In this document: in pieces, positions 43,434-53,345 of the stretch | Layout: each line of letters opens with the position of its first letter | Numbering within the stretch: the stretch's first letter is position 1 | NCBI RefSeq assembly: GCF_002834385.1 | Contig: NZ_PITQ01000012.1 | Span: 1 to 64,000 of the forward strand | From: Rahnella sp. AA | GTDB lineage: Bacteria > Pseudomonadota > Gammaproteobacteria > Enterobacterales > Enterobacteriaceae | Reading direction: 5' to 3' | DNA length: 64,000 nucleotides | Made by a program: the position numbers and the translations under genes | The notes under the pieces: model-generated | The model's input: the letters and a program-made list of their open reading frames with translations, nothing else | Told to the model about the DNA's origin: nothing | The model's database searches: none

Positions 43434-43568
43434 AGGCAGGCTACTCCGGCACAGGCGTAGCGAGCGAAGCCTGACCGGGTGCGGACAGCGCACAGCTCCC
43501 GGAGTGGACATAAAGTCCATGAGGAGAGCGAGCACTGCCCAATCACGGTCAGGCAAAGCGCAGTAGCC
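43434..43568 (-). repeat. multi-stem ERIC-like element between ugpB and ugpA
   Basis: Three nested perfect stems are visible: an outer GGCTACT/AGTAGCC (43439-43445 with 43562-43568), an inner GCCTGACCG/CGGTCAGGC (43469-43477 with 43546-43554) and a central TGGAC/GTCCA hairpin (43505-43509 with 43515-43519). The central part, GGACATAAAGTCCATGAGG then GAGCGAGCACTGCC, has the layout of an ERIC core but a different sequence. In the ugp mRNA it would follow the ugpB stop codon directly and may protect ugpB message or lower downstream expression. Confidence 0.65.
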
Positions 43569-43571
43569 GAC

Positions 43572-44885
43572 TTACTTGGTAGAGGCTTCGAAGCGACGCA
43601 GCAATAGATTCCCGCGTTGTACCGCTGTATCTAACGCTTCTTTAGCTGTTTTCTTGCCGCTCCAGACGCTTTCCAGTTCTTCGTCTACGATGGTACGAAT
43701 CTGTGGCATGTTGCCCAGACGCAGACCTTTGGTGAACGGTAATGGCGGTTTGTTCAGCATCTGACGGGTGGCGACGTCAGAACCCGGGTTCTTATCGTAG
43801 TAGCCTTCTTTTTTGGTCAGCTCATACGCGGCAGTTGTCACCGGCAGATAACCGGTTTTCTGGTGCCATTCAGCAGCGATTTCCGGCGTAGTCAGGAATT
43901 GCAGGAATTCGGCAACGCCTTTGTAGGTGTCTTTGTCTTTACCGTTCATCACCCACAGGCTTGCACCGCCGATGATGGCATTTTGTGGCGCGCCTTTGAT
44001 GTCTGCGTCGTAAGGCATCATGCCTACGCCGTAGTTGAATTTAGAATACTGGCGGATATCGGCCAGCGAGCCGGAAGAGGCGGTGGTCATCGCGCAATCG
44101 CCGTTATAGAACTTGGCGGTGGATTCGTCTTTGCGGCCAAAATAGGTGAAATCACCTTTTTTGTTCATGTCTTCAAGCATCTGGATGTGTTTAATTTGCT
44201 CTGGTTTGTTGAATTCCAGAACCGCATCAGTGCCATCGAAACCGTTATTTTTGGTCGCGATCGGCAGGCTGTGCCAGGCGCTGAAGTTTTCAATCTGGAT
44301 CCAACCCTGCCAGCCGCTGGCGTAGCCACATTTCATGCCCGCTTCGCGCAGTTTCTGGGTATAAACCGCCATGTCCTGCCAGGTTTTTGGCGGCTGATCC
44401 GGGTTCAGGCCGGCTTTCTTAAAGGCATCTTTGTTGTAATACAGCACCGGCGTGGAGCTGTTGAAAGGCTGCGATAACAGGCGGCCTTTGGAATCTGAGT
44501 AGTAGCCGGAGACAGTCGGCACGAACTGGGAAACGTCTTCTTTAATGCCGGCATCGCTGAACACTTCATAGACCGGTTTGATAGCTTTGCTCGCCATCAT
44601 GGTCGCGGTGCCCACTTCGTAAACCTGCAAAATAGCAGGCGCATTACCGGTGCGGTATGCCGCAATACCGGCAGCCAGGCTTTCGTCGTATTTGCCTTTG
44701 TAGACAGGCACGATTTTGACATCAGGGTGCGTCTGATTAAAACGGTCGGCCAGAGAGTTAACTTCTTTGCCTAATTCGCCGTCCATGGAATGCCAGAAGG
44801 GAATTTCTGTCACAGCGAATGCGTTGGCGCTGAAAGCCAGCGTCAATGCGGTGCCGATAACCGTTTTTTTAAGGTTGATGAACAT
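43572..44885 (-). CDS. ugpB: glycerol-3-phosphate periplasmic binding protein
   Basis: UgpB is the periplasmic receptor of the Ugp importer for glycerol 3-phosphate and glycerophosphodiesters. It has 437 residues (438 in E. coli). A signal peptide with a KK start and cleavage near ANAFA (about residue 24) is followed by [18 protein letters not shown], highly conserved in UgpB. The start at 44885 was chosen over an ATG 11 codons upstream because AGGAG sits close before it and the signal peptide then has normal length. A Pho-box-like array lies about 80-125 bases upstream, so phosphate starvation control is likely. Confidence 0.95.
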   Translation of the reverse strand: MFINLKKTVIGTALTLAFSANAFAVTEIPFWHSMDGELGKEVNSLADRFNQTHPDVKIVPVYKGKYDESLAAGIAAYRTGNAPAILQVYEVGTATMMASKAIKPVYEVFSDAGIKEDVSQFVPTVSGYYSDSKGRLLSQPFNSSTPVLYYNKDAFKKAGLNPDQPPKTWQDMAVYTQKLREAGMKCGYASGWQGWIQIENFSAWHSLPIATKNNGFDGTDAVLEFNKPEQIKHIQMLEDMNKKGDFTYFGRKDESTAKFYNGDCAMTTASSGSLADIRQYSKFNYGVGMMPYDADIKGAPQNAIIGGASLWVMNGKDKDTYKGVAEFLQFLTTPEIAAEWHQKTGYLPVTTAAYELTKKEGYYDKNPGSDVATRQMLNKPPLPFTKGLRLGNMPQIRTIVDEELESVWSGKKTAKEALDTAVQRGNLLLRRFEASTK

Positions 44886-44966
44886 GCCTGTCTCCTGAAT
44901 TCTGCTGGTGTGATGCAAGTGCAGAAAAATGATGGAAGTTAAGAAAAGTTTTTATGCGGAGGTAAC

Positions 44967-45008
44967 ATGACACGGATAAATGACAGAAAAATAACCTTTA
45001 AATGACAA
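44967..45008 (-). promoter_or_regulatory. putative Pho box array of ugpB
   Basis: On the minus strand TTGTCAT (45002-45008) and CTGTCAT (44980-44986) are 22 bases apart, with a degraded middle unit AGGTTAT at half that distance. This gives the 11-base period of PhoB boxes. A further GTGTCAT lies at 44967-44973, out of phase. The array ends about 80 bases before the ugpB start. Confidence 0.55.
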
Positions 45009-45049
45009 TGAAGTTACAACAGCGTTAAGTGCAAGTGACGAACTGATGG

Positions 45050-45086
45050 CAAAAAAAAGGCGCATCGGGTGAGCGATACGCCTTAT
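45050..45086 (-). terminator. terminator of the 45.1-46.3 kb aminotransferase gene
   Basis: On the minus strand AGGCGTATCG pairs with CGATGCGCCT (one G-T pair) and is followed by TTTTTTTG. It lies about 25 bases after the gene's stop codon. Confidence 0.85.
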
Positions 45087-45107
45087 AAAGAAGGAAAAGT
45101 CGGGGTT

Positions 45108-46295
45108 TTACAGCGCGCGTTTCAGGCGGGCAACAGCCTCGTGCATTTGCTCTTCGGTCGCCGTGGCGAACGACAGGCGGAAGGTTGAATGATCCGGATT
45201 ATCAGCATAGAAGAACTCGCCCGGCACAAACACCACGCCCTGCTCCAGCGTCTTTTTCATCCAGTCAGCGCAGTTACGCGGCTCGCGGAAACGCGCCCAC
45301 AGGAACATGCCGCCTTTTGGATATTCAAATGTCAGCACGTCACCCAGCTCGCGCTCCAGCAATTCGGCCATAACCTGGCATTTCTTTTTGTACGCGGCAC
45401 GGATCGTTTCGATTTGCGCAGGCAGACGCCCCAGACCCAGATAGCATTCGGCAATCGACTGTGACAGTGCGCTGGCGTGCAAATCTGCCGCCTGCTTGAT
45501 GATGGCGACTTTGTGCAGCAGCCAGTCAGGCATGATAACCCAGCCCAGACGCAGACCCGGTGCCAGAATCTTGGAGAACGTTGAGGTATAGATGATGTTG
45601 TCGGCATGGCCAAACAACGCTTTCGACAGCTCAAACAGCGTTGGCTGGCGTTCGTCGGTGAAACGCAGTTCGCCGTACGGATCATCTTCCACAATCAGGA
45701 ATTCATGTTTCGCCGCCAGCTGAACCAGCTGTTCACGACGCGCGCGGCTCAGGGTCACGCCGCTCGGGTTGCCGAACGTCGGCACCAGATACACGCCTTT
45801 AATTTTGCGGGTTTTCAGCAGTTCGGCCAGCTCATCGACAATCATGCCGTCGCCGTCGGTGCCGACGGAAAGGATATTCGCCTCGGCCAGTTCCAGCGTT
45901 TGCAGTGCGGCCAGATAGGTCGGGCGCTCTACCACAAAAATATCGTCCGGATTCACTACCGCGCGCATCACCAGATCCAGCGCCTGCTGGGAACCGGCGG
46001 TCACCACGATATCATCGGGTTTTGCCACCACGCCGCGCTTCTGACAAAGCTCAGCAATACGCTCACGCAGCGTATAACTGCCTTCGGTCAGGCCATACTG
46101 GAATGCGTGCTCCGGCTGTTCCGTGATCGCCAGCTGCGTCGCCTGACGCAGACCGTCAAAATCAAACAGCGCCGAAGAAGGAATACCACCCGCCAGTGAA
46201 ATAACGCCTTCCATTTTGCTGTGTTTCAGCAGCTCCCGGATGGCTGAACTTTTAAGCCTGACCATACGGGCGGCGAGTAAACCTTCTGTGTTCAT
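45108..46295 (-). CDS. PLP-dependent aminotransferase, MocR/LysN-like
   Basis: This 395-residue fold-type I aminotransferase has the pyridoxal phosphate lysine at Lys242 in TSTFSKILAPGLRLGW. It also has the cofactor-contacting Asn176 in PTFGNPSG and DDPYGELRF (203-211). SLAGGIPSSALFD near the N-terminus is typical of the 2-aminoadipate/aromatic subgroup that also forms the effector domain of MocR regulators; there is no DNA-binding domain here. Substrate specificity cannot be read from the sequence. It lies between the ugp and liv operons with its own terminator; placement next to branched-chain transport suggests an amino acid substrate, which is only inference. Confidence 0.88.
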   Translation of the reverse strand: MNTEGLLAARMVRLKSSAIRELLKHSKMEGVISLAGGIPSSALFDFDGLRQATQLAITEQPEHAFQYGLTEGSYTLRERIAELCQKRGVVAKPDDIVVTAGSQQALDLVMRAVVNPDDIFVVERPTYLAALQTLELAEANILSVGTDGDGMIVDELAELLKTRKIKGVYLVPTFGNPSGVTLSRARREQLVQLAAKHEFLIVEDDPYGELRFTDERQPTLFELSKALFGHADNIIYTSTFSKILAPGLRLGWVIMPDWLLHKVAIIKQAADLHASALSQSIAECYLGLGRLPAQIETIRAAYKKKCQVMAELLERELGDVLTFEYPKGGMFLWARFREPRNCADWMKKTLEQGVVFVPGEFFYADNPDHSTFRLSFATATEEQMHEAVARLKRAL

Positions 46296-46351
46296 GAAAT
46301 CTTCCTGAAGATGTGCAAAGTTATTAGAATGTGAGAGATGTTAATTTATAG

Positions 46352-46390
46352 GCAAAATAAAAACCGCAAAGCGCTTGCCGTGCGGTTTAC
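46352..46390 (-). terminator. terminator of the liv operon
   Basis: On the minus strand AAACCGCA pairs with TGCGGTTT around a 12-base loop and is followed by TTTATTTTG, about 40 bases after livF. Confidence 0.8.
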
Positions 46391-46426
46391 TAGATTTATC
46401 ACAGATTTTCGAAATCCAAAGCGGAT

Positions 46427-47128
46427 TTATGCGCCGAGATAGGCCGCACGCACCGCTTCGTTCGCCAGTAATGCTGCGCCAGTGTCTTCCAGCACCACAT
46501 GACCGTTCTCCAGCACATAGCCGCGATCGGCGAGTTTCAGCGCCTGATTGGCGTTTTGCTCGACCAGGAAGATGGTCATCCCTTCTTCGCGCAGTTGCTG
46601 GATGGTGTCAAAAATCTGCTGGATGATGATCGGCGCCAGACCGAGAGACGGCTCGTCAAGCAGCAGCAATCGCGGCTGGCTCATCAGCGCACGGCCAATC
46701 GCCAGCATCTGTTGCTCGCCGCCGGACATGGTACCGGAGCGTTGCAGACGGCGTTCTTTCAGGCGCGGGAACAGCGTATACACACGCTCCAGACGTTCCT
46801 GAAACTGATCGCGCGTCGCAAAGAAGCCGCCCATCGCCAGATTCTCTTCCACCGTCATCCGCGAAAATACGCGACGCCCTTCCGGCACAATCGCGATATC
46901 GCCACGCATGATTTTGGCTGTCTGCCACTGGGTGATGTCCTGACCTTCGAAAATAATCGAGCCGTGCGACGCCCGCGGTTCGCCACACAAACTGCCGAGC
47001 AGCGTGGTTTTCCCCGCGCCGTTCGCGCCGATCAGCGTAACGATTTCCCCTTTATTAATGCTCAGGCTGACTTCATGCAGCGCCTGGATTTTGCCGTAAT
47101 GGGCGGATACCTGATTAAATGACAACAT
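46427..47128 (-). CDS. livF: branched-chain amino acid ABC transporter ATP-binding protein LivF
   Basis: LivF is one of two ATPases that energise the LIV-I/LS importer for leucine, isoleucine and valine. It has 233 residues (237 in E. coli). Walker A is GANGAGKTT, the signature MSGGEQQML and Walker B LLLLDEPSLGLAP. I chose the start at 47128 (MLSFNQVSAHYG), 13 bases after the livG stop, rather than an upstream ATG that overlaps livG, since GAGG lies upstream and homology begins there. It ends the operon. Confidence 0.95.
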   Translation of the reverse strand: MLSFNQVSAHYGKIQALHEVSLSINKGEIVTLIGANGAGKTTLLGSLCGEPRASHGSIIFEGQDITQWQTAKIMRGDIAIVPEGRRVFSRMTVEENLAMGGFFATRDQFQERLERVYTLFPRLKERRLQRSGTMSGGEQQMLAIGRALMSQPRLLLLDEPSLGLAPIIIQQIFDTIQQLREEGMTIFLVEQNANQALKLADRGYVLENGHVVLEDTGAALLANEAVRAAYLGA

Positions 47129-47141
47129 CTTGTTCTGCCTC

Positions 47142-47912
47142 TTAGCCTTCACCCAGATACGCACGGATCACGTCAGGATTATTACGAATTTCAGCCGGTG
47201 TGCCCTGCGCCAGCGGCGTGCCCTGATTCACCACGTAGATACGGTCGGAGATACCCATCACCAGTTTCATGTCGTGCTCAATCAGCAGGACCGAGACGTT
47301 GTGCTGGCTACGCAGTTCGGCAATCAGCTGGTTCAGCTCTTCGGTTTCACGCGGATTCAGACCTGCCGCGGGTTCGTCGAGCATCAGGATTTCCGGCCGC
47401 GTCACCATGCAGCGGACGATTTCCAGACGGCGCTGCTGGCCGTACGCCAGATTGCCGGCCTGACGGTTCGCCAGTTCGAGTAAGCCCACGCGTTCGAGCC
47501 AGTCGGCGGCGCGATCCAGCGCTTCAGCTTCTGCACGACGGAATCCCGGCGTTTTAAGCAGACCGGCCAGAACGCCACTTTTCAGATGCTGATGTTGCGC
47601 GACCAGCAGGTTTTCAATCACCGTCATTTCGCGGAACAGGCGGACGTGCTGGAAGGTACGCACCACGCCCATGCGGGCAATTTTCTGCCCCGGCAGGCCT
47701 TCAAGATGCTGATCGCGCAGCTTGATGGTGCCGCCGCTCGGCTTGTAGAAACCGGTCAGGCAGTTGAATACCGTAGTTTTACCGGCCCCGTTCGGGCCGA
47801 TAAGGGAAACAATTTCGCCCTGATTGAGGTTCAGCGCCACGTTGTTGACCGCCAGCAGGCCGCCAAAACGCATCATCAAACCTTCAACGGCTAACAGAGG
47901 TTGCGTGCTCAT
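47142..47912 (-). CDS. livG: branched-chain amino acid ABC transporter ATP-binding protein LivG
   Basis: LivG is the second ATPase of the branched-chain amino acid importer. It has 256 residues (255 in E. coli). Walker A is GPNGAGKTT, the signature [11 protein letters not shown], Walker [14 protein letters not shown] and the switch histidine in [11 protein letters not shown]. Its start overlaps the livM stop by four bases. Confidence 0.96.
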   Translation of the reverse strand: MSTQPLLAVEGLMMRFGGLLAVNNVALNLNQGEIVSLIGPNGAGKTTVFNCLTGFYKPSGGTIKLRDQHLEGLPGQKIARMGVVRTFQHVRLFREMTVIENLLVAQHQHLKSGVLAGLLKTPGFRRAEAEALDRAADWLERVGLLELANRQAGNLAYGQQRRLEIVRCMVTRPEILMLDEPAAGLNPRETEELNQLIAELRSQHNVSVLLIEHDMKLVMGISDRIYVVNQGTPLAQGTPAEIRNNPDVIRAYLGEG

Positions 47913-49198
47913 GCCTGTTCCCCCTGATCGGCGATTTGTTTTTTAGACAATTTGAGTTTCAGCTGCGGACGTTTCATCGGCAGCAAGCCCTGCGGACGCC
48001 AGATCATCATCAGCACCATCAAGGCACCGAGCAGCAACATGCTGTATTCGTTGAGGTCACGCATCAGCTCGCGGGAAACCACCAGTAAAATGGCCGCCAG
48101 AATAACCGCAAACTGCGAGCCCATTCCCCCGAGCACCACGATGGCCAGCACGAAAGCGGATTCCGCAAAGGTGAAGGATTCCGGGCTGACAAAGCCCTGA
48201 CGCGCGGCGAACAGCGTACCGGCAAAACCGGCAAACGCGGCGCTGATGGTGAACGCGGTCAGTTTGATGCGGGTCGGGTTCAGCCCCAGCGAACGACAGG
48301 CAATTTCGTCTTCACGCAGCGCTTCCCACGCGCGGCCCAGCGGCATACGCAGCAGGCGGTTGATGATGAAGAGCGTCACCAGCACCAGCAACAGCGCCAC
48401 CATGTACAGGAAAATAATCCTGTCGCTCGGATCGTAGGTCACATGGAAGAAGTTGCTGAAGGTATCCCAGCCGCCATCGCGCGGTGTCCGGCTGAATTCC
48501 AGCCCGAACAGCGTCGGTTTGGGGATCTGGCTGATGCCGTTTGGTCCGCCGGTCAGTTCGGTATTGTTGAGCAACAGAATACGGACGATTTCGCCAAATC
48601 CGAGGGTCACAATCGCCAGATAGTCGCCCCGTAACCGCAGAACCGGGAACCCGAGCAGGAAACCAAACGCCGCAGAAACCAGCCCCGCCAGCGGTAACGC
48701 TTCCCAAAAACCGATACCGTAATAGTGGTTGAGCAGCGCATAGGTGTAAGCGCCGATGGCGTAAAAACCGCCGTAACCCAGCACTAACAAACCCGACAAT
48801 CCGACCACCACGTTCAGGCCAAGACCCAGCATGATGTAGATAAGTGTCAGCGTGGCGATATCCACCGTGCCGCGCGAGACGATAAACGGCCACGCGATGG
48901 CGGCAATAATCAGCACCAGCGCCAGCAGTTTTTGTTTCGGCGTTGAGCCGTCAAAACTTGGCAAGACCCAGCCCGGCCCGGAGACTTTTTTCAGGCCGCT
49001 GCTCACCAGCGGGCGGAACAGCTGAAACACGAAAACAATCGCACAGCCAATCGCAATCCACATCCAGCGAACTTCACCCGCGCCGTTCACCACCAGTTTG
49101 GTGCCATCCAGGCTCAGTTGCAGCCCCATAATGAACGCAGCCAGAACCAGCAGAACGAAAGCGGAAACCAGCGCATTTAACAGATTCAGGCGCTTCAT
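47909..49198 (-). CDS. livM: branched-chain amino acid ABC transporter permease LivM
   Basis: LivM is an inner-membrane permease of the importer. It has 429 residues (425 in E. coli). About ten hydrophobic helices are visible, with the LivM-specific [21 protein letters not shown] (central) and the cytoplasmic loop [20 protein letters not shown] that docks onto the ATPases. A polar Lys-rich C-terminus follows. It overlaps both neighbours by four bases, pointing to tight translational coupling. Confidence 0.96.
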   Translation of the reverse strand: MKRLNLLNALVSAFVLLVLAAFIMGLQLSLDGTKLVVNGAGEVRWMWIAIGCAIVFVFQLFRPLVSSGLKKVSGPGWVLPSFDGSTPKQKLLALVLIIAAIAWPFIVSRGTVDIATLTLIYIMLGLGLNVVVGLSGLLVLGYGGFYAIGAYTYALLNHYYGIGFWEALPLAGLVSAAFGFLLGFPVLRLRGDYLAIVTLGFGEIVRILLLNNTELTGGPNGISQIPKPTLFGLEFSRTPRDGGWDTFSNFFHVTYDPSDRIIFLYMVALLLVLVTLFIINRLLRMPLGRAWEALREDEIACRSLGLNPTRIKLTAFTISAAFAGFAGTLFAARQGFVSPESFTFAESAFVLAIVVLGGMGSQFAVILAAILLVVSRELMRDLNEYSMLLLGALMVLMMIWRPQGLLPMKRPQLKLKLSKKQIADQGEQA

Positions 49199-50121
49199 AC
49201 TTTTTCCACCTCCGGACGGCCCAGAATACCGGTTGGCAGAACCAGCAAGACCACAATCAGCAGTGCGAAGGACACCACATCTTTGTATTCCGTGCTCAGG
49301 TACGCCGACGTCAGCGCTTCGGCCACGCCCAGGATCAGGCCGCCGATCATCGCGCCCGGAATGCTGCCGATGCCGCCCAGAACCGCGGCGGTAAAGGCTT
49401 TCATCCCGGCCATAAAGCCGATGTACGGGTTAATCACGCCATAGAATTGCCCCAGCAGAACGCCCGCCACCGCCGCCATTAATGCGCCGATCACGAAAGT
49501 CAGGGAGATCACGCGGTCAGTGCTGATCCCCAGCAGGCTGGCCATTTTGAGATCTTCGGCGCAGGCACGGCACGCGCGCCCCATACGGGAATAACGGATG
49601 AACAGCGTGAGCGCCAGCATCGCGATGAAGGTTACGATCCAGATGATCAGTTGCATGGTGCTGATGGTCGCCGCAAAGCCGTTCGCTTCGCCGAGTTTCC
49701 ACTGGCCGGTGACCAGGCTTGGTAACGCCAGATCGCGTGAGCCTTGCGTGAGGCTGACGTAGTTTTGAAGAAAAATTGACATCCCGATGGCAGAAATCAG
49801 TGCAATAAGACGTTTGGAGTTACGCACCGGCTTATATGCCACGCGTTCAATACTCCAGCCGTACGCACTGGAAATCACAATCGCCGCGATAAATCCGGCA
49901 CCGATCAGCAGCCAGCTGGCATCGATACCCATCATCATCAGGGCGGCAATCACGATAAAGGAGACATAACTGCCGATCATATACACCTCGCCGTGGGCGA
50001 AGTTGATCATGCCGATAATGCCGTAAACCATGGTGTAACCAATGGCGATCAGCGCATAAGTGCTGCCCAACGTCACACCGTTGAACATCTGCTGAATGAA
50101 ATAGAGGAACTGCTCTGACAT
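49195..50121 (-). CDS. livH: branched-chain amino acid ABC transporter permease LivH
   Basis: LivH is the partner permease of LivM, with 308 residues as in E. coli. It has about eight transmembrane helices. [20 protein letters not shown] near the N-terminus and [19 protein letters not shown] in the ATPase-docking loop are typical. A 248-bp gap holding an ERIC element separates it from livK, so its expression may be set apart from that of the binding protein. Confidence 0.96.
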   Translation of the reverse strand: MSEQFLYFIQQMFNGVTLGSTYALIAIGYTMVYGIIGMINFAHGEVYMIGSYVSFIVIAALMMMGIDASWLLIGAGFIAAIVISSAYGWSIERVAYKPVRNSKRLIALISAIGMSIFLQNYVSLTQGSRDLALPSLVTGQWKLGEANGFAATISTMQLIIWIVTFIAMLALTLFIRYSRMGRACRACAEDLKMASLLGISTDRVISLTFVIGALMAAVAGVLLGQFYGVINPYIGFMAGMKAFTAAVLGGIGSIPGAMIGGLILGVAEALTSAYLSTEYKDVVSFALLIVVLLVLPTGILGRPEVEKV

Positions 50122-50245
50122 ACCCTATCCTTATTAATCAAGGGTTTGATGACTTGTGCTGAGACTACAACCCGGCGCCTTCTATAACAGTAGACGCCGG
50201 GCAGAGTAATGCGCTGTTCTTGTCCTGCTACGCAATGCATAACAA

Positions 50246-50368
50246 TGCCCAAAATCATTCTGGTTGCAGGCAGGCGGCAATCGAACGAATCCCGATGAGC
50301 TGACATAAGTCAGTGATTCGGGTGAGCGAGTGCAGCCAACACCCCTGCAACCTGAAGGATGAAGGGCA
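50246..50368. repeat. ERIC element in the livK-livH gap
   Basis: This 123-bp imperfect palindrome has terminal repeats TGCCC/GGGCA and a perfect stem GGTTGCAGG/CCTGCAACC (50262-50270 with 50344-50352). At the centre, GAATCCCGATGAGCTGACAT then AAGTCAGTGATTCGGGTGAG agrees with the ERIC consensus targeted by ERIC1R/ERIC2 primers. It ends one base before the livK stop codon and would be transcribed within the liv mRNA. Confidence 0.88.
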
Positions 50369-50369
50369 T

Positions 50370-51482
50370 TTATTTGATAGGGGTAGACGTGCCGTCCTTA
50401 TGCCACTCGAAAATACCGAATTCGAATCCTTTCAGGTCGCCCTTCTCATCCCAGCTCAGCGGGCCCATTACGGTATCCACGGAAGCTGATTTCAGGTTTT
50501 TAGCAATGTCTGCCGGTTCCATGCTGCCGCTACGTTCCATACCGGTGGTCAGCGCCTGCAATGCGGCGTAGGTGGTCCAGACGAACGGACCGGTTGGATC
50601 CAGTTTCTTCGCTTTCAGGGAATCAACGATTGGCTGGTTAGCCGGAACCTGGTCATAACGTTTTGGCAGGGTCACGAACATACCTTCGGACGCATCACCT
50701 GCAATGTTAGACAGTGAGGAGTTGCCCACGCCTTCCGGACCCATGAATTTCGCATTCAGACCAGCCTGTTTGGACTGACGCAGGATCTGGCCCATTTCCG
50801 GGTAGTAACCGCCGAAATAGACGAAGTCCACGTTGTCTTTCTTCAGACGTGCAACCAGCGTTGAGAAATCTTTGTCGCCTGCGGTGATACCTTCAAACAG
50901 TACGACGTTGCCGCCGCCTTTTTTCAGCGCGTCCTGTACGGAACGGGCCAGGCCTTCGCCGTATTGTTGTTTGTCATGCACAACCGCAATACGTTTTGGT
51001 TTGATGGTGTTGAGGATGTAATTTGCGGCGGTCGGGCCCTGATCGGAATCCAGACCGGTGGTACGCATCACCATTTTGTAACCGCGTGTGGTCAGGTCTG
51101 CGTTGGTTGCGGCTGGCGTAATCATCAGAACGCCTTCGTCTTCGTAGATGTCTGAAGCCGGCTGTGTTGAGGATGAACACAGGTGACCAATCACGTAACG
51201 GATACCGTCGTTGATCACTTTGTTGGCAACAGCAACTGCTTGTTTCGGATCACACGCGTCGTCATATTCGACGCCAACCAGTTTGTCGCCCTTCACGCCG
51301 CCTTTGGCGTTGATGTCTGCGATCGCTTGTTTTGCACCCGTAAACTCCATATCACCATACTGGGCGACCGGACCTGACATAGCACCAACAATGGCGACTT
51401 TGATATCTTTTGCGAATGCCGCCTGACTCATTGCTAATGCAATACACCCTGCCAGCCAGATCTTACCCTTAGTTACTTTCAT
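50370..51482 (-). CDS. livK: branched-chain amino acid periplasmic binding protein
   Basis: This is the periplasmic receptor of the LIV importer. It has 370 residues, a signal peptide ending near AAFA (about residue 24) and the mature start [40 protein letters not shown] forms the ligand pocket. E. coli has two such proteins, LivJ and LivK, on either side of panM. Here only this one exists, in the livK position, and its sequence mixes residues typical of LivJ ([15 protein letters not shown]) with those of LivK ([21 protein letters not shown]). Confidence 0.93.
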   Translation of the reverse strand: MKVTKGKIWLAGCIALAMSQAAFAKDIKVAIVGAMSGPVAQYGDMEFTGAKQAIADINAKGGVKGDKLVGVEYDDACDPKQAVAVANKVINDGIRYVIGHLCSSSTQPASDIYEDEGVLMITPAATNADLTTRGYKMVMRTTGLDSDQGPTAANYILNTIKPKRIAVVHDKQQYGEGLARSVQDALKKGGGNVVLFEGITAGDKDFSTLVARLKKDNVDFVYFGGYYPEMGQILRQSKQAGLNAKFMGPEGVGNSSLSNIAGDASEGMFVTLPKRYDQVPANQPIVDSLKAKKLDPTGPFVWTTYAALQALTTGMERSGSMEPADIAKNLKSASVDTVMGPLSWDEKGDLKGFEFGIFEWHKDGTSTPIK

Positions 51483-51886
51483 CCGATTACCCCGTTTGAT
51501 GTGTGTTGTGGTTTGCTCTTTGCCCGCCTGTTCAAAACATCATCACTTAAGAAATTTAGTATAAGTAATAATGAGTTACCGGCTTATTTCGCCTTATTTT
51601 CAAATAAGACTTTATAATTCATATCATTAAACAGGAATTTTCTTCTGCAAATCAAATGGCACAGTCAGAAATATGAGGTGTAAACAGAATTTTATTTGGA
51701 TGGAAAATCGGTTCTCTTTTAAACAATCAGCCGTTAACGCTGGCATTATTGATTAAAGCCAACATTTATCGCTTATACAGGGATCGCTGAAAAAGTTTTC
51801 AACCTGTTACTGTACAAAAAAAGTTACGCCCGATTTTCAGACGGATCCGCTACACTAAACGCCTCTTTTTTCTGACCGTCCACATC
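51483..51886. promoter_or_regulatory. divergent control region of livK and panM
   Basis: This 404-bp, strongly A/T-rich gap must hold the livK promoter (minus) and the panM promoter (plus). On the minus strand TATACT (51558-51563), about 75 bases before livK, is a possible -10, without a good -35. TACACT near 51850 may be the panM -10. Lrp would be the expected regulator of liv, but its degenerate sites cannot be assigned by eye. No RNA gene or open frame of note was found. Confidence 0.45.
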
Positions 51887-52267
51887 ATGAAATTAACCAT
51901 CCAAAAACTCACTTCGCTCAGCACGCAGGATCTTATCGATCTGGCAAAAGTCTGGCCTGAGCAAACGGAAAGTGACTGGCAAGGCAGCCTGAGTGAACAC
52001 CACGCGCTGTTCGCCGCCGTGTTTAACGAGCGCATTCTTGGCGCGGTGAAAGTCCGGCTGAACGGCGACCACGGCGAGTTCAGGGATCTGCGGGTCCGGG
52101 AAGTGACGCGGCGCCGCGGCGTCGGGCTGTATCTGATGGAAGATTTGCAGGCGCAACTGCCGCAGGTCAGAAGCTGGGAAATGCCGTCCGATGGCGAAGC
52201 CGTGACCGACGCCTTTATGCAGGCCTGCGGTTTTTCCCTGACAGGGAATATCTGGAAGAAGCCCTAA
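51887..52267 (+). CDS. panM: PanD maturation and regulation factor PanM
   Basis: PanM (PanZ, YhhK) is a small GNAT-fold protein that binds acetyl-CoA. It triggers self-cleavage of pro-PanD to active aspartate decarboxylase and inhibits it when CoA is plentiful. It has 126 residues (127 in E. coli). The acetyl-CoA-binding loop is VREVTRRRGVGLYLME (about residues 70-85). It lies beside liv as in E. coli, but livJ, which follows panM there, is missing, so panM faces rpoH directly. Confidence 0.9.
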   Translation: MKLTIQKLTSLSTQDLIDLAKVWPEQTESDWQGSLSEHHALFAAVFNERILGAVKVRLNGDHGEFRDLRVREVTRRRGVGLYLMEDLQAQLPQVRSWEMPSDGEAVTDAFMQACGFSLTGNIWKKP

Positions 52268-52287
52268 TCCGCGCTGAATTTCAGGCA

Positions 52288-52318
52288 TAAAAAAAGCGAC
52301 CCGAAGGTCGCTTTTTTG
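52288..52318. terminator. bidirectional terminator between panM and rpoH
   Basis: A perfect eleven-base stem AAAAAGCGACC/GGTCGCTTTTT with a CGAA tetraloop serves both convergent genes. Confidence 0.93.
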
Positions 52319-52336
52319 TCTCAGAAAGCTGTCGTA

Positions 52337-53194
52337 TCAGGCTTCGATCGCCAGACGCAGTTTCTTCATCGCGTTCTTTTCAAGCTGACGAACACGTTCT
52401 GCTGAAACACCGTATTTATCGGCCAGTTCCTGCAGAGTCGATTTGTTATCGTCATCTAACCAGCGGGCACGGATGATATCCTGGCTGCGTTCGTCCAGAC
52501 CTTCCATTGCATAGGAAAGTTTGTCGGTTGCATCCTGATCCCAGTTATCTTCTTCGATGGTTTCTGCAAAGTCAGAGCTTTTATCTTGCAGATACAGCAT
52601 CGGTGCCATCGCCGCGCCATCGCGTGGCTCGTCGTCCGGTGTCGGGTCAAACGTCATGTCCTGTGCGGCCATGCGTGATTCCATTTCCAGCACATCTTTG
52701 CTGGTCACACCCAGTTCGCGGGCAACGTGCTCCACTTCGTCGTGGCTGAACCAGCCCAGACGCTGTTTGTTTTTACGCAGGTTAAAGAACAGCTTACGCT
52801 GTGCTTTCGTCGTCGCGACTTTCACGATGCGCCAGTTACGCAGCACGTATTCGTGAATTTCTGCTTTAATCCAATGCACCGCAAAGGACACCAGACGTAC
52901 ACCGACTTCCGGATTAAAACGGCGAACCGCTTTCATCAGGCCGATGTTACCTTCCTGAATAAGGTCTGCCTGTGGCAAACCGTAGCCTGAATAGTTGCGG
53001 GCAATATGAGCAACAAAGCGCAGGTGAGACAGGATCAGCTCTTTCGCTGCGTCCAGGTCACCGTCGTAATGCAGCCGCTCAGCCAGTGCCCGTTCTTCCT
53101 CTGCGGTAAGCATAGGATAAGTATTGGCTGCCCGAACATAGGCTTCCAGGCTACCTTGGGGTACTAATGCTAAAGTGCGCATTTCGTTAGTCAT
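52337..53194 (-). CDS. rpoH: RNA polymerase sigma-32 (heat-shock sigma factor)
   Basis: RpoH directs RNA polymerase to heat-shock promoters. It has 285 residues (284 in E. coli). Region 2 contains [20 protein letters not shown] and the -10-reading helices. The RpoH box [16 protein letters not shown] (about residues 132-147) affects polymerase binding and stability. Region 4 ends with [20 protein letters not shown], the -35-binding helix-turn-helix. The message start should fold as an RNA thermometer as in E. coli, which I infer and have not folded. Upstream lie a sigma-E-type promoter and a sigma-70-type -10. Confidence 0.97.
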   Translation of the reverse strand: MTNEMRTLALVPQGSLEAYVRAANTYPMLTAEEERALAERLHYDGDLDAAKELILSHLRFVAHIARNYSGYGLPQADLIQEGNIGLMKAVRRFNPEVGVRLVSFAVHWIKAEIHEYVLRNWRIVKVATTKAQRKLFFNLRKNKQRLGWFSHDEVEHVARELGVTSKDVLEMESRMAAQDMTFDPTPDDEPRDGAAMAPMLYLQDKSSDFAETIEEDNWDQDATDKLSYAMEGLDERSQDIIRARWLDDDNKSTLQELADKYGVSAERVRQLEKNAMKKLRLAIEA

Positions 53195-53318
53195 TCAAAA
53201 GCCTCTCATGTATGACGTTGTGCAGGTTTTATACCACGTTGCTGCGGGATGATACCGCTACGCTGTGTGCCATCTGGCGACCACAGAAGCAACGCCGAGC
53301 CCTTAATATCCGCTGCTC

Positions 53319-53345
53319 TTCGACCCCGAATTTTACAAAAAGTTC
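53319..53345 (-). promoter_or_regulatory. sigma-E-type promoter of rpoH
   Basis: On the minus strand GAACTT (53340-53345), a 16-base spacer and TCGAA (53319-53323) match the layout of E. coli rpoH P3, which is read by sigma-E. The spacer also shares TAAAAT and the GGTC approach to the -10. It lies about 125 bases before the start codon. Confidence 0.75.

Noticed and set aside
45606-46199. 197-residue frame antisense to the aminotransferase gene
   Set aside because: Composition typical of antisense shadow (many His, Gln, Arg); no ribosome-binding site.
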